Source: Arthrobotrys musiformis (Eukaryota > Ascomycota > Orbiliomycetes > Orbiliales > Orbiliaceae). From it: a stretch of DNA of 64,000 bases. The stretch is from NCBI GenBank assembly GCA_036971715.1, contig JAVHJL010000009.1:806001-870000 (forward strand), written 5' to 3'. Below, piece after piece: positions 35,809 through 48,844 of the stretch. How positions within the stretch are numbered: the stretch's first letter is position 1; every line of letters starts with the position of its first letter. The notes under the pieces were generated by a model that made no database searches, was not told the origin of the DNA, and saw nothing but the letters and a program-made list of their open reading frames with translations. Made by a program: the position numbers and the translations under genes.

Positions 35809-37771
35809 TTACCAGGTGAATGATTCTTCATAGAAGTCCATTTCAACTCGGTGTAGTTGATTGCGAACGGCAGCTCTGACAGAGTCCTGGAAGGGGCCGG
35901 GTCCGCAGACGGTAGCAGCAACGGTTCCAATGCTATCTGCAATCTCGGTATCCATGATCTGATCGAAGTTTGGTCGTCCCGGCCTCAACTCCACGGACCC
36001 AGTAGGCGAGACTTGAGTAATATCTGCCTTAGGCCGTGTAATGTAAACCAAGACCTTGAGAATCTCCCTTCGCTTGTCCATTGATAGAATCTCGCGCATA
36101 TATGGCTCGATCCATTTAACTTGATCTGTTGTTTTGACGACCCAGATAAGTGTGATTTTGCGGGTTGCACAAGCGTCGGCTTGATATCTTTCAATAAGCT
36201 GTCGGACATAACCGAGTTGGTGGGTGATACCGATTCCACCAGCGAATAGTAGTGCTGTTCCATAAGATTCAAGTTGATGCATTCCTCCGTATGGTCCCTC
36301 CACGAAGCCTCTCAATGTAATAGTCCTGTTCGGTGCAGCGTTGGCCTTTTCGTAAAGCGTCTTAGTCATTCCTTCGCGGCGAGCACAGAGAAGGGACATT
36401 TGAGTTGTGACGGGGCCCATATTCGAATTCTTTTCGTCGAAAGAGAGGTCGGTCGATCCATAACCTTCCTCATGTAGCTTCTGACTAGCGCCCTGCTTCG
36501 AAACATTTGCACTCCAAGCTAGGGAGAATGGGTGTGATTGCCAGTAGGAAACTGTCGGGAAATAGATGTAAACATGTTGGCCAGGCTTGAATGTCCATGG
36601 TCGGGCGAGTTCGAAAGTGACCCTGCAAGCATCGCCGTCGAGTGCTTCAACCTTGACCTTAGTCATTGTCTTTGTCGAGATATTGCGGTAGAAAACTCTA
36701 ACTAGTCGGATGAAGCGGTCGAGGGACCAGAAGGTAATCGCCAATATGATATATGGCAACTGTGGGAGATTGTCGATCTTGAGATGCATCCAGACGGTAT
36801 ACAGAATAAGAATGGCCAATCCAATATGGAGGACAAGGAAAGTCTCATAGAAAGCATGTCGGATTGGAGACGGAGTGATGACAAAGATCAGTGCAAAAGC
36901 GACGACGGCCTGTTTTCATGTTAGTGTGAGATCAATGTGGAAAGCTGACAACGTAAAAAACTTACGATCATTCCGTAGAGGATGAATTCACTCTCAACCA
37001 AGCTCTTCTTGACACCCTCGAAGCCTTGGGCATCAACTTTATTGATGAGCCAAGCTGCGGTGTGAGCGACAGATTGCAAGGCAGCGAGTCTTCCAAGGCA
37101 CCTGTGGATAATGTTATAGGTATCGAAGGAAATCTTGAGCAGGGGGATCAAGATATTGTTCCTTCCGGCGAGCAAGAAAAGTGGGACCATGTTGACAACG
37201 GCCATAACACCAGTACGTCCACGGAATTCGGCAACCAGTTCACGCTTTGGCTTGCTGTAGTCGAGAAGCAATGTGCAGTAGATGACGTTGGAAATGACAT
37301 AGATGCCCAAGATAACAGCGTGGAGTCTCGTTGGGAGAGTTCCAATAGTGATGGCCTTACTAAGTTGAATTTCTGTGTTATGTCTATGTTTCCAAATTGG
37401 TGCAAACCAGAGATATTTCTTCAATTTCCAGCTGAGGGGGCTGGGCCTTGACCAGTATCTCTGGCTCTTCTGGTTGTTGTCTGTAGACATTAAGACCAGT
37501 AGTCTTAAATGTCTAGCGGCATCCATAGATATTCTAACAGCGAAGAAGAATAGCACAAGAATGCATGATGTGGTAAACAGACCCTTGCTGTACGTAATTG
37601 TTAGAAAATTTTGACCAGATATAAGATAATATGTAGTGAAACTTACCTGAACTCATCGTTCCACCATTGGTTGACGCCGTTAAGGCCCCATGTGTAGAAG
37701 TTGATATCATCAGGTGTATCATTAGGATCTTGGGCATCCCATGTTGTATGGCTAGCTCTTGGGAGAATCAT
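35809..37771 (-). CDS. Ferric/cupric reductase (FRE/NOX family) transmembrane component
   Basis: Transcript-order exons 37771-37647, 37587-36966 and 36909-35809 give 615 aa. The N-terminus (MILPRASHTTWDAQDPND) has no obvious signal peptide. Two bis-heme His pairs with 14-residue spacing are present: H203/H217 (IIHRCLGRLAALQSVAHTAAW) and H277/H291 (FLVLHIGLAIL to VWMHLKI). The FAD domain has FKPGQHVYIYFP and HPFSLAWS, where the usual HPFS/T is kept, then a GFVEGPYGG flavin/NADPH junction. The NADPH domain has LFAGGIGITHQLGYV and VCGPGPFQDSVR, ending EMDFYEESFTW with an aromatic terminus as expected. Such enzymes pass electrons from cytosolic NADPH across the plasma membrane to reduce Fe3+ or Cu2+ before uptake. 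The nearest recognised gene downstream is ferroportin, in convergent orientation. Confidence 0.93.
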
Positions 37772-40700
37772 TTTGTATATATCAACTAGGCTCTTCAGTG
37801 AGGCCTTTGCTTGAAGTATTTGATGAACTGGAGGCTTGATGAGTCTAGCTGAATTTTCTTGTCGTGAGGGAAGCTAGTGTATTTATGCTAGAAAGAGTTT
37901 GGTTCTGCCGTATATCCTCGAGATATTGAGTAAAGCTCTATATGATGCGTAGACGATGTCGAATTGAAATAAGCTCTATCAAAGGAGTCGCTCCAGGGAT
38001 ATGTGATAGGGTCAGAGTAATAAGTCGGAGAATGGGTGTGGAGAAATAGACGGGGTAAAAAGCTGTGCAGCAGCACAGCGAATATAAGAAAGAATGGGTG
38101 TGACCGTTAGAAACAATAGCATCAAGGATTCTAACCACTACGGGAACAGGGTTTGCTATTCTCTTGAGTGAGCAAGCCTGACGATAAGACTAGAATGACC
38201 TGATGACGTTAAGAACGAAATCAAAAGTGGTGTCGAAGTGGCTCCTAGAATAGGTTCTAATATCAGACCGTCTTGGAACGCGGTGTGAGAGAATGAGACA
38301 AGCTTAAGCTCGGGGCTGGGCGTCGACAATCTTGCCGCGGGCAAGATCTTACGCAAGAAAGAGAATGGTCCGGAAGCTCTGCCTCCTTGGAAGTGAATAT
38401 AGAGAAAGTATGGGCAAGGACGAGAAGTAAACTCTCAAGGGAGAAGGAAAAAGAAAAGATACTCTAAACGTCGAACTCGAGGGAGAAAAGAAATGTTGAC
38501 AAGATCAGGTCGAACTTGCAAGGTTCTGCAAGACGTAACGCTGCAGGTCGACCGGGACCACGCTTGAAGGACCGAAAGAGTGGGACTGCCAACTGCTTGC
38601 AGTTTATGCAGGCAGGCAGTGTTCGAAGCGTGGGCGGAGGTGTGACCGGCCTGTCGCGATAAATGGCTAGTGGAATGGGATACCAGGGAGCCGAACAAAC
38701 ACCAAGGCTGGACGGCGAGATGTAGTCTAAACCCTCCTTGGCAGATATATAGATTAAACCAGGGATTTTTTGGCCAGGGAAAATATCACCCGTCGATGCC
38801 GACAAATCTTTTAAAGGGTAAATTGACTGTCTGATCAGACTTATTATATATTAGCTTCCTTCGGCCTGTCCTCGTAAAGAAAATGGCGCCTGGGGATAAA
38901 TTTATAAAGGTGCCGGAATGTTGACTGCCGTTGTTGGAAGTGAACGCTTGATACAACTGTGCAACTGGCGAGTTCACGGGCTTAAGCGTTCTGGAATGCA
39001 TGGAGTATTCTCACTCACCGAAAGAATAGATATAAGAACAGGTATGGTCCCGCCTGGATTAACGAACGCACTCGTATCGATATCAGAAATAGTATCGAAT
39101 ATTAATATAGAAACGGCCAACAGCAGCTTTTGGAACCGAGGAATTGATGATGTCTGGATATCAATATATCTAGCTAGATTCAGTCGGTTGGTTCCGAAGG
39201 GCAAGGCGATTGTCGGTTTCCTATGTCCGAAAAATACTTTTGATCGATTCAACGATATGGGAGTCGAGAAAGCCGCACTGCCGCAATTCCTTTTCTTTCT
39301 TCCTTTCAAATGCTCTCCTCAGGAGTGCCTAAATTAACTCTATAATTATGCTGTAGTGAATGAATAGTAAATAATCAGATGATCGGACCGACTTCGAAGT
39401 CTTGCCGAAGTGCCGTAGGGGTAAAAGGAATGTGATCTAGAGAAGTCAACTCTCGATGGAGAGGACAAGAAAAAACGAATGTCTATTGAATGGGAAAGAT
39501 GCAACTAAAGGGAATAAAAGAGAGTCAAAGGAATTGTCGTGTCCTAAGCCACGTTTTCTATCTACAACGTTGACGTTCGAGTACCACCGCACTAGAACTG
39601 ACGTGTGTAGTGTCAAAACGAGAAAATAAGAGAAACGTACGAGAGTGGTGTTCTCTTTAAGGTCCGGATTTTTAAGATCCATTCACCGGCCCAGTAAGCT
39701 CCTTGGGCGCCCTGATTCGAAGCGAAGGTGCCCCTTAATGGTGTCCACTAACTACCAACGCCCAACCAATAAGTGGGTGTGTCTCCTTCATGCGCATGGA
39801 TTGTTTAGCACAGTGAGTGGCTACTAAGCCACTACCGGAAACCCTAAACATAATGATAAGGCCAAAGGCGTGATGGTGAGATGAGGGATGATGAATGGAG
39901 AAAAGTTGGTATGGCTAAGCTCTTGGAGTGATCTTGGGCCAGCGGCGGGACCTGTTGACGCAGGGGCAAGATTCGTGTGCCCGTAACCCTGGTGGAGTCG
40001 GCATTTTTTTCATCCAATCATAACGGGTGCACCGCTTAAAGCATAAGAAAAAGTGACTTCAAGACACGCCGTCCATTGGCCTGGCGCTCTAGTACCTGTA
40101 GCTCCGAGACAGTGACATACAGGGGTTCAAGATCTTTTGGTCCTCCACGCCTTCCCTTTATATTGCGGCGCATGCAATCTGAAACGAACTGTCACCAAAA
40201 ACGGGCAGCCGCTGGTTCGGTAGACGATGGTATTTTAGCAAAAATAACAGTGTAGTATTTTTTCTTTCGCATTCTATTTTAGAGATATCCCAAAAATTGC
40301 ACAATGCTGTCGTGGCCAGGCGAAGCCGCTCATAGACTGTTGGCTCTGCCGTTAGGCGACTTGGCTTTTGGACCTCTTATATATATATATTCTACTAACA
40401 GATCTAGAAAGTACCCGGAAATACTTTCGATCTAGTAGGTATGTTTATTTTCGAGTGTAACTGTGCCATCGGTTGGCCGTTCAAGATATCGGCTCACGAA
40501 AAGCGGCCGTCTCGTCTTTCGACACCAAAATCGATGTCCTGTCAAGCCCTCCTGAAATATAAGTTTGCTTTTCACACGGTTTAACATGTCGCCACAAACC
40601 ACACTGAAATTGCCCAAAGGAGCATTGGCCGGATCTTCCTGCGTGATAACACGGAAAAACCTTTGTCTTGGGATCTCTAGGGGTTCGGGCTTGGCTATTG

Positions 40701-41743
40701 ATACGAGACTCGGCCATATAGGGAGGATGGGAGAAAGATGGAAGGAACAATCGAGAGGCCTGGCCTGTGGCGGTATGGCCTGATAAACGTGCCAAATATT
40801 TTGGTTCTTCCGGTCTTTTTCAGATCTCTCTTTTGCTATTAAAGGACCCGCAAGTTTCATGTTAATCGGTGTTGACGCCTTCGCCCACGTTGATATGGCT
40901 GACCCACGCTGGCCCAGAAATGTTTCGAAACGCCAGAGCAAGCGGTCAGACCACTTCTTAATTTCGGACCCACTCTTCGACCCCGGTGCGCGTCCTGATT
41001 CTTGGGAATGTGGCCAGCTTTTTTCAATATATCAGAAACAGTCCCGCAAACTATAGAATATTCTTTTTCAAGGACCAGGCAAGTGCGCTTCCTCTTACAT
41101 ACACACGTACGTGGACGGCGGGGTCATAACAATTGTTCCATATTATTCGCGGCTCGCATCAGCGGAGGGGTATCACAGGAATGAATTTATGGTGTTGATA
41201 TCGATCGACTATCAGGCGATATTCGAAATTCAGAACGGGATTCTAGGAATGAGAGATGTTGACTGGGCCGAGTTTTTGGAGAAACGTCAAGATAAGATCG
41301 GAGTAATCGGATCTACGCCACCGTGTCACAGGCGAGATGGGAGGTGGTTCGTGCTCGAGGTCCCATGATGGCTTTCTGTTTGCTACCGTGAGGCTCCCAA
41401 AATGGGATACGCTCCCGTCGGCTCGTCGGGAGATTTTCCCTGCTGCGAAACAGCCTCATCCCCCATTTTCGATTCCATCATAAGCCTAGTTATCTTGCCC
41501 AAATCTACCAAAAAGAATTTTCTCCTTCATTCTCCAGACTACCCCTTCGTTCAAAACACCATCGCTAAAATGTGCGGATATCGCCACCCACACGAGCTTC
41601 TGCCAAGGTCACAGTGCATACGAAGCCGATCCTGAATTGAGAAAAACATCGTGATCCCACCAATGCGTCGGCAGCTCCCGGAACATAGCCACGACTGCTG
41701 ATGATGTATTCCGTAGATTATTATTACTATGGTATCCGCTCAC
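37772..41743. other. 4-kb gene desert upstream of the ferric reductase
   Basis: The largest gap in the window. It holds the reductase promoter on the left and the VPS3 3' end on the right. Frames up to 169 codons (40432-40941, reverse) and 139 codons (38918-39337) exist, but none has a recognisable domain, and opposite-strand frames overlap them. No tRNA or transposon signature is seen. An AT dinucleotide run lies at about 40380-40391. Confidence 0.5.
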
Positions 41744-44700
41744 TCATGGCTCCTCAGGAGCTGATGATCCCCCCGCTTCTGCAGATTCTATTCTCGGGCC
41801 TAGTTCCTCACATTTGTCGATAAATTCGCCATTGACCTAGGTTATCCACAATTGAAATTGGATCAGTGTCCTGCCACTTCTTGGGATGTGTCACACAAAA
41901 CGCCGGATATGCACCAAAATTGAGTGGTATCCACTCTCCGGTGGGGGGTGAACCATGGCTTCGACCACATACCTTGACATTCAACGTCTTTAGCAACGCA
42001 AGCTCAACCTTCTTCTCGTTCTTGACCCTCACAAGGTCACGCAAAGCTCTGATAAGGAACCCCGACAAAATTTGAACCGACCAATTGTCAGGGATCACAT
42101 TAAGCACCTTTATAATATATTGGTCAGCCCATTAAGAACCCACCAGTTTGTCAGTTCCAATATAAACTTTTGGGGGCAATGCTCACATGTTGGACATCCA
42201 GCCAGCCTCCAAAGCGGTCTAGCAGCGAACTTGTCTGTTCTAGCCGAGCTTCGTAGTCACTAATATTTAGGAACTCCACAAGCAATATGTTCAACATTTT
42301 GCTTTGTTCGTCCCGTGGTAATGGCTGTATCGAGCCTGATCTAGACCGTTGAAACATCGACAGCGCTCCGTACAGGCAATAATTGATGGCGGTATCAAAA
42401 TCTTTCAGCGAATGGCATAGCATCTTGAGGACCTCCTCGTGATTCTGTTCCTTGCTGTAAAATATGACCATCTCTGCAATAAGAACCTCTTTCCACGGTT
42501 CCACTTTGGCTGCGACTTCTGCAACATTGTAGGGGGTTGGACCACTCAAAAAATCCAATAACACAGCTCTGTTCCGCCACCACTCTTCACCTCTTGCATT
42601 ATCATTTAAGAATTCGCTGTATGTGGGCTTCGGAGGATGTAGAGCCCGATAAAATTCTGTAGTCAGGTGCACATCCTCTTTCAAGTTCGGATTATTCTCC
42701 AAGTCCGCGATCATTTGGTCGAGGAAAAGGGAAATGAAGTCGTTAGCATATGCAATGTTCTAATTCTTCGTTAGTCTGCAGCTATCATTGAAATGGAAGA
42801 GCTCATTCCTTGCCTTCTTTTGTACTACCAAGTACTCCAAGTAATCCTTTACAGCGTATGGTGCATCCACCTTGAGTATTCTAATAACAGTCTCGGGCGG
42901 GAATTGAACTTTGTTGGTCTCGTCTGTGAAAAATTGCACACCAAGCTTGGGATTTCTTCTTGCAAGCCATCCACCGTATTCCTCGACCAGCGCCGGATCC
43001 TTAATCCGTTTCAGATAGTCTTTGACAATTAACTCGCCGTCCGGAAACTCCCCGTTCTCAGTCCCGTCTCCCTTGGCCAAAATTCGTCGCCACGTCGCAA
43101 GGACATCTCGGTACTGCTTCTGTTTTGCGTACAGCCTACTCAGAACGAAGAGGCGATCGAATTCCTCGAGAATAGCAATTGCTTTGGGGATATCGTCGAC
43201 GCCAGAGTCTACTAAGCCATATAGATCCTGCCGGATAGTCCTCTCGATACCTTCTAATGCAGGCGTCGGCTTCAAAGTTGCCTGGTCGAGGATTAGTAGC
43301 ACTCGTAAATACGCCGCGTCGATGGTTGCGAAAACTTGTTCTTTATCTTGAACGCTCTCGAGGCCTTTCTTTTTCCTCCAGTCTTTAAGATATCGGCTAA
43401 GGAAAAGGAGTGTCCCTCGATCCGTTATTGAAGTGTTTCGTTTGTCGTATAAGAGTGACCGTAGGAGATCTTGAATACCACCATAAACCCACAGACCATT
43501 GCTTTTCTTATCAATGACAATGTCTCTTCGGAAAGATGGCCCAAAGAGAGCTACGACGAGTCGAGGATCGACACCGCCTTGTCGAAGTGCTTCGTCTGTT
43601 TGCGAAAGTGTATCCTCCGACACGCTGCTCGCGGACATTAGACAGATTCCCAACAATAGAAGCCCTAGCTTTTGTCTGATGAATCCCAATTCATGAAATC
43701 TTGCCTCAGTTGTTGGTTCCATGCTATGGACGGCTGCCAAACACCTTAGAATTACAGGAACATCTCGTGTTGAAGCTGCGTCAATCGATTGTGGTAACTG
43801 TGAATCCATGAGTAAGACCATCGGCGTCTCAAGCATTGAGTAAATTTTGTTCCCGATTGTAAGAACGAGATGAGACGACGTTGTACTGATACGAGCCGCA
43901 ATTGTTTCCTCCTCTATATTACGCTTCCGATCAGCTTCATCTGCTGGTGCCTCATCTGAGGATAGATAATCCGATGTTTCGCCAGCAGCGTCCTCAAGGG
44001 CAGGGGGAGGTTGAGGATCAGTGGCTATTGGTGCCTCTTCAACCTTCCCGGATACCTCTGCCTCGTCGAAGTCTTCGGCGGTATCTTCCTCCGGGCCAGG
44101 CAGCTTGGTTATCGTCGAAAGAGGCTCGATTGGGGCTGCCGACCTTTTTCTCCTTGAAGGCGGTTTGTCAACTATGTTTAACTTGACCAACTTGAGGAGA
44201 CGGGCCACCCTCGGAATACCACCGACTTCTACTCCAACCGTTCGCGATACCCCTACGGATGAAGTTTCAAACTCGCTCGGGCTCTCTGTTGGTAGCGGTA
44301 GGACCTGCTTTATAGGACCGTACACCCCACCAGAGGGCGCTGCGGCTTCTTCGAGTCGGTGGCACTCCACTGGGTGTTCGCCCCCTACAATTGCAATAAC
44401 CCATGACTCGTCTATCAGGATTTTCCTAGGGTATCTTGTGAACTCTAACGTCCCCCGAAGAACAGGTTCACCGTTAACGTCAAAGAACATTCCGACGCCC
44501 GCCTCTTCAAGCTCCGTCCCTGTTGTTACCAAAAACTCATTCGGGCTCGGGGAAGCTATGTTGGGAGTTATGGTTGGTTTAGGGGGAGGAGGCGGCGGGG
44601 TTTGGATTGTTGGCTGAGGGGTTCCTGTCCTCGATCTAGCTTCCTCTTGTGACACCCTTGGGGCAGGCGACCCAGCTCTCGAGCCCGTGTCAGATGGCAC

Positions 44701-45732
44701 AGGACTATGACCGTGTAAGTCTGCCGAGGGCCTTCTTCCAGTCGCTCCAGCAGGAGTCAGGCTTCCAGTCCGAGAGTGGCTTCTGACAGAGGCTCCTGAT
44801 TTTACCCCTAAGGAGCCAGTTGGAGGATTGGGAGACACGGATCTTATTGGCTCTAGTTCGACGGGAGAGGTAGTTTGTCTGATTGGGGGCAGAGGTATCA
44901 TCTTGTTATCGTTGATATCAACGAGTGCATAGCTTTGATTGTTCGCCAGACACGCGCGATGTTGTCGCAGTGAACATTCTAGCGACTGAGGGAACGGAAC
45001 ATCCTGTACGCTCGTGAGATTAGTTAGTGATATGCTATAACATGCATTCGATAAAACATATAGTTAGCTTACCCTTATAAGTCGGACTTCCGCGCCAACC
45101 CGAAGTAACCTGATCATCCGTCGCTGCCCCACAAATACCACCACTCCTCGAGGATCTCTGAGTTCGGATTCGCCCTCTGCGAGACGTCCTCTCAAGGCGA
45201 GATCGTTCTCGTCTACGGTAACCCATGATACCTCCTTTAACTTTGTCGCAACTGGCGACAACTCCGGGAGAGTGTAGAAAGATAGCTGATTATTACATAT
45301 GACAGCAGCTCTTTCGACTGGCCCAAGCAGCAAGATCTTCTGGACCCCGGGCGGGTTCTCCAAGTTCGCAGGTGGGGGTGAGAGGGGTAATCTGAACGCA
45401 AATATGTACTGAGATTGTTCACCGGGTTCCTAAAACCTGTGTCAGCAATGTAATAACCCAGCTATTCAAGTGATACGAGCTGAGCTAGCAGCATTATAGA
45501 CACATACAGCTGGAATTTTCATGAAATGCAATATCTCTCCGGCTGATGTCCCCACGTACAAATGGTCACCCCATATGTCCACACAATTGACTTTGACATT
45601 CTGCTGCTCTCCCGTATCCAGCGGTAGGTCGTCTACCAGCTTTTGTAATATGTATGGTGCGGCTCGTTCATTGGCGCCCGCATCGCCCGCTACGAGGGAC
45701 GAAGCTCTTGGTGGAAGCGCAGCGGTCTCCAT
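41744..45732 (-). CDS. VPS3: CORVET subunit Vps3 / TGFBRAP1-like, CNH-domain vacuolar sorting protein
   Basis: Transcript-order exons 45732-45508, 45429-45073, 45003-42814, 42759-42187, 42107-41973 and 41836-41744 give 1190 aa. The N-terminus carries a CNH/beta-propeller (VNCVDIWGDHLYVGTSAGEIL; KILLLGPVERAAVICNN; DPRGVVVFVGQRRMIRL; SYALVDINDNKMIPLPP), interrupted by a Ser/Pro-rich insert of about 90 residues. The C-terminal half is alpha-solenoid (ILEEFDRLFVLSRLYAKQKQY; KDYLEYLVVQKK; LNVIPDNWSVQILSGFLIRAL). This plan matches Vps3/TRAP1, which binds Rab5/Vps21 in early endosome tethering. Vps39 (HOPS) shares the architecture and is the main alternative. The intron between exons 3 and 4 has a GC donor (GGCAAGG) with a CTAAC branch site and TTAG acceptor. 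It diverges from CASP. Confidence 0.85.
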
Positions 45733-46216
45733 AACATCATGTCCCTCGCTATCGGCCGGTCGGAGGGTTTACGCTCTTATCATGCTGCTCCTAGCACTAT
45801 TCCGGTATATGCGACCAGTGATCCTTTGCTTGCATACGACAAGCTCCGCCGTTTGTTGAGGAGTAGTTTTTCCAGGTTCCGGGCCCAGGTCCGTGTACGC
45901 GTGGAGGCAGTTGGAAGGGTTCAAGTTGTTGTGTTTCGTTAGTAGCTGCCGTATTTACCATGGCCTTTTCTAACCCCAACTTCCGACAAGTCCGTCGATG
46001 AGCTGCCCAGCGGCCACACTTCCAACATTCAGCCCCTCCGGATAAAAACCACGTTAACGAACCCATCGCCGCACGAGATAGTAGGCGGCCACGGCCTCTG
46101 TAGGATACACAAGTTTATGCGGTTTCGGGTGTGCCCGCGAGGTCTTGACGTTTGACGGTTCGGGTAATAGCAGCAGGAAGAAAGCGAAGGGGCACCGCGG
46201 AGCATAACTCGTCGCC
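45733..46216. promoter_or_regulatory. Divergent promoter between VPS3 and CASP
   Basis: 484 bp separate the two start codons. No gene is seen; the region must serve both trafficking genes. Confidence 0.55.
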
Positions 46217-48568
46217 ATGTCGCAATCAGGGTCACCGAACGGGACCCCCAGGAGTAGTCAGGACGGAGGAGCTTCGGATAAGGCCCGATCATCCCTCGAT
46301 GCTGCGGGTGCGGGGGATGCCGAAAACGCCTTCCAGAGGGCGATTGCAGCCTGGAGGAGTACGCCTGTCAACCATAGCGCGACGCTGGCCGTATGATTTT
46401 ATGCTGACTGCGAGGCAGGCATCGATCTATCATCACTTCAAAAGCAACTCGACTCGGAAGCTAGTGAGATTATCACAAACCAACGGGATGACTTGGTGGA
46501 ACGAAAGGAGGTCGCGCAGAAGACGAAGGACTTCCGCAAACTCAGTGATGCTGATAAGCTCGCTGAGTATAAGGGATTGCTAAAAGGTATCTTCCTAATA
46601 CTGATATATACAGTACTTTATTTAAAGCGTTTCGCTGACATTGATCCAGCGTACCAGCAGTTTATTGACCATATATCCAATCATCGAAAGTCCACCGAGT
46701 CTCTGTTCTTGAACGTGTATAACCATCTCTCCGAAGCTCCCGACCCGTACCCTCTGCTAGAAGCGACTATTGATTCTCTCGTCCAATCAGAAGACGTCTC
46801 GCGGTTGACTTCTGAGAACAATTCGTTACGTACCACGGTATCGCGTCTCACATCACAAAATCAAAATCTTGAGACAAGAATAGATGACTTAAAGAGGGAG
46901 GCCTCAAGGAAGGATAACGAGGGCAACAGAGCATTAGAGAAAGCAGAAGAGGGGTTTCAGGCTGTCCTAGAGGAGAGAACAGCCAATTGGGAAGCTAAGG
47001 AGCGTAGCTTGCTGGAGAAGATCGAGCATCAGGAACGGGTAATAAAGGAGCAGAAAGCAAGTTATGAAGCTAGCCTGCGAATGGGCAAGGTCGCGGAAGG
47101 TAACGATGATGATGTTGGCGGAGCTAGCTTGGCAGAGCTCGAGATTGTCAGTAGTGACCTTGAGCGAACTACCATGCGGTTAACCGAGATGGAGCATCGA
47201 AATGAACAACTGAGAGCACAATTGGCACAAGCCCTCGCAGCTCAGAACAATGCTGGTGGGAAATCACAAAAGGAGCAAGACGAGCTGGACGAGGAAATCC
47301 AAAGATTGGAGAGCGTTAACTCGAACCTTCTGAAGAAGATGGATAACCTTAAGTCGGAGAACGAAGATAAATTCAGGGACCATGAAAAGAAAGAACGACA
47401 ACTTGAACGTGAGGTCGATATGATCAAGAAAGAACGCACTGTGCTCAAGGAGAAAGTTAAGGCATGGAGCGATTACGATGAGATCAAACGGGAACTTGAG
47501 GTCCTCAAGACAATTGAATTTTCCACCGGCGACGACGACGAGGATGGTAACGCGGACGAGGTCGATGTCGCTGGCCAGAACAAAAAAGAAAGCCTTGAAC
47601 AATTGCTCTTAGCCCGAAATAAGAAGCTGGGCAACGAGCTCACTGTTCTTCGTGTTTCTCATCAGGACTTGAGCAGCCGACTTTCCGATCTCCAAAAGCA
47701 ACTTGACTCAACCGCTAAAGACCTTGCTGAATCCCGAAACCTCAACAACCAACTCGAGGATGACCTTCAAAAGGCACAATCTCAAACATCGTACGCCAAT
47801 CCTGCAATGTCAGTCGCAGGGACGTATACATCTCGCTACCCTGCTTCTCAAGCCGGTCATTTTGGGCCACGTAGTGGTGCCCGCGTCTCTCCGACCAGCT
47901 CCATTATATCTGGCAGAACCGGCCAACCGAGCTTCGACCAGCTCCGCGCCGCCAACGCTGAGCCTTCATCCGGCATCCTTCCCATGCTCACTGCTCAACG
48001 AGACCGCTACAAAGCTCGCAACTCTCAACTCGAGGATGAGCTTTCTCGAACGCAAGAAACAGTGACATCGCTCCGCCAGGAGATTGCTGGTCTCCAAAAG
48101 GATAACCTACAATTGTACGAAAAGACTCGCTACGTGTCATCATATAATCGTCCAGGTGGTTCGAACGGCCGGACAGGCGCTGTGGGCGTACATAATAACC
48201 CGACCACAAGTTCCGGATTGTCGTTGGATAGATATCGCGCCGCTTATGAAGCAAATCTTTCTCCCTTTGAGGCATTCAGGACGAGGGAGTCCGTAAGAGC
48301 GTACCACCGCATGGGAGTTCTCGAACGGGTACTATTCAGCCTGACTCGCATGGTGATGAAGAATAGAATTACGAGAAATCTGTTTGCAGGTTACTGCTTG
48401 TTTTTGCATTTCTTTTGTATTGGTGTGTTGTATTGGGCGGGCATGGGCGAGACGGAGAAGTTGGGTGGAATTGCTATGAGTGCTGGGGAGAGTATACCTG
48501 GTGCTGTGGGAGGTGGGTCGGCGGCTGGGGAATGGAAAGCTGAGGAGGCGCCGATCCCCGGGACGTAG
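46217..48568 (+). CDS. COY1: CASP/Coy1 Golgi coiled-coil membrane protein
   Basis: Exons 46217-46358, 46419-46586 and 46650-48568 give 742 aa. It begins MSQSGSPNGTPRSS. The SIDLSSLQKQLDSEASEI and TNQRDDLVERKEVAQKTKDFRKL blocks are typical of the CASP N-terminus, followed by long coiled coil over about residues 110-430 and 510-600. A single hydrophobic anchor lies near the C-terminus (NLFAGYCLFLHFFCIGVLYWAG), preceded by the conserved YEANLSPFEAFRTRESVRAYHRMGVLER segment. CASP is a tail-anchored golgin that acts in intra-Golgi and COPI vesicle tethering; yeast Coy1 links to Gos1. The second intron (63 nt) has no in-frame stop, so retention would insert 21 residues. Confidence 0.93.
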
Positions 48569-48844
48569 ATGGGTATCGATTGTTTGGTCAAGTTCTTTTT
48601 CTCTTCTCTTCTTTGCGAGAATTGGATGCTGGCGCCATGCCTAGTTGTTGAGCAAAAGCTGGTGTTTTGATAGAAATGTATTTTTATGCGCGTACAAATT
48701 CTGTTTTCTTTTATTCTTATAGCTTGTTGGAGAAAGTAGAATTAATGAATTGGAAGAAATAAACCCAAATAGTAGTATACAAGTTACCCGTATTCCCCTC
48801 ATATTGGTGTGGTGAACAAATGTTTAAACCCAGTTGCAATGCGC

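Noticed and set aside
40432..40941. 169-codon reverse frame in the gene desert
   Set aside because: No family motif, no supporting context, overlapping frames in other phases; likely chance in a 4-kb stretch.
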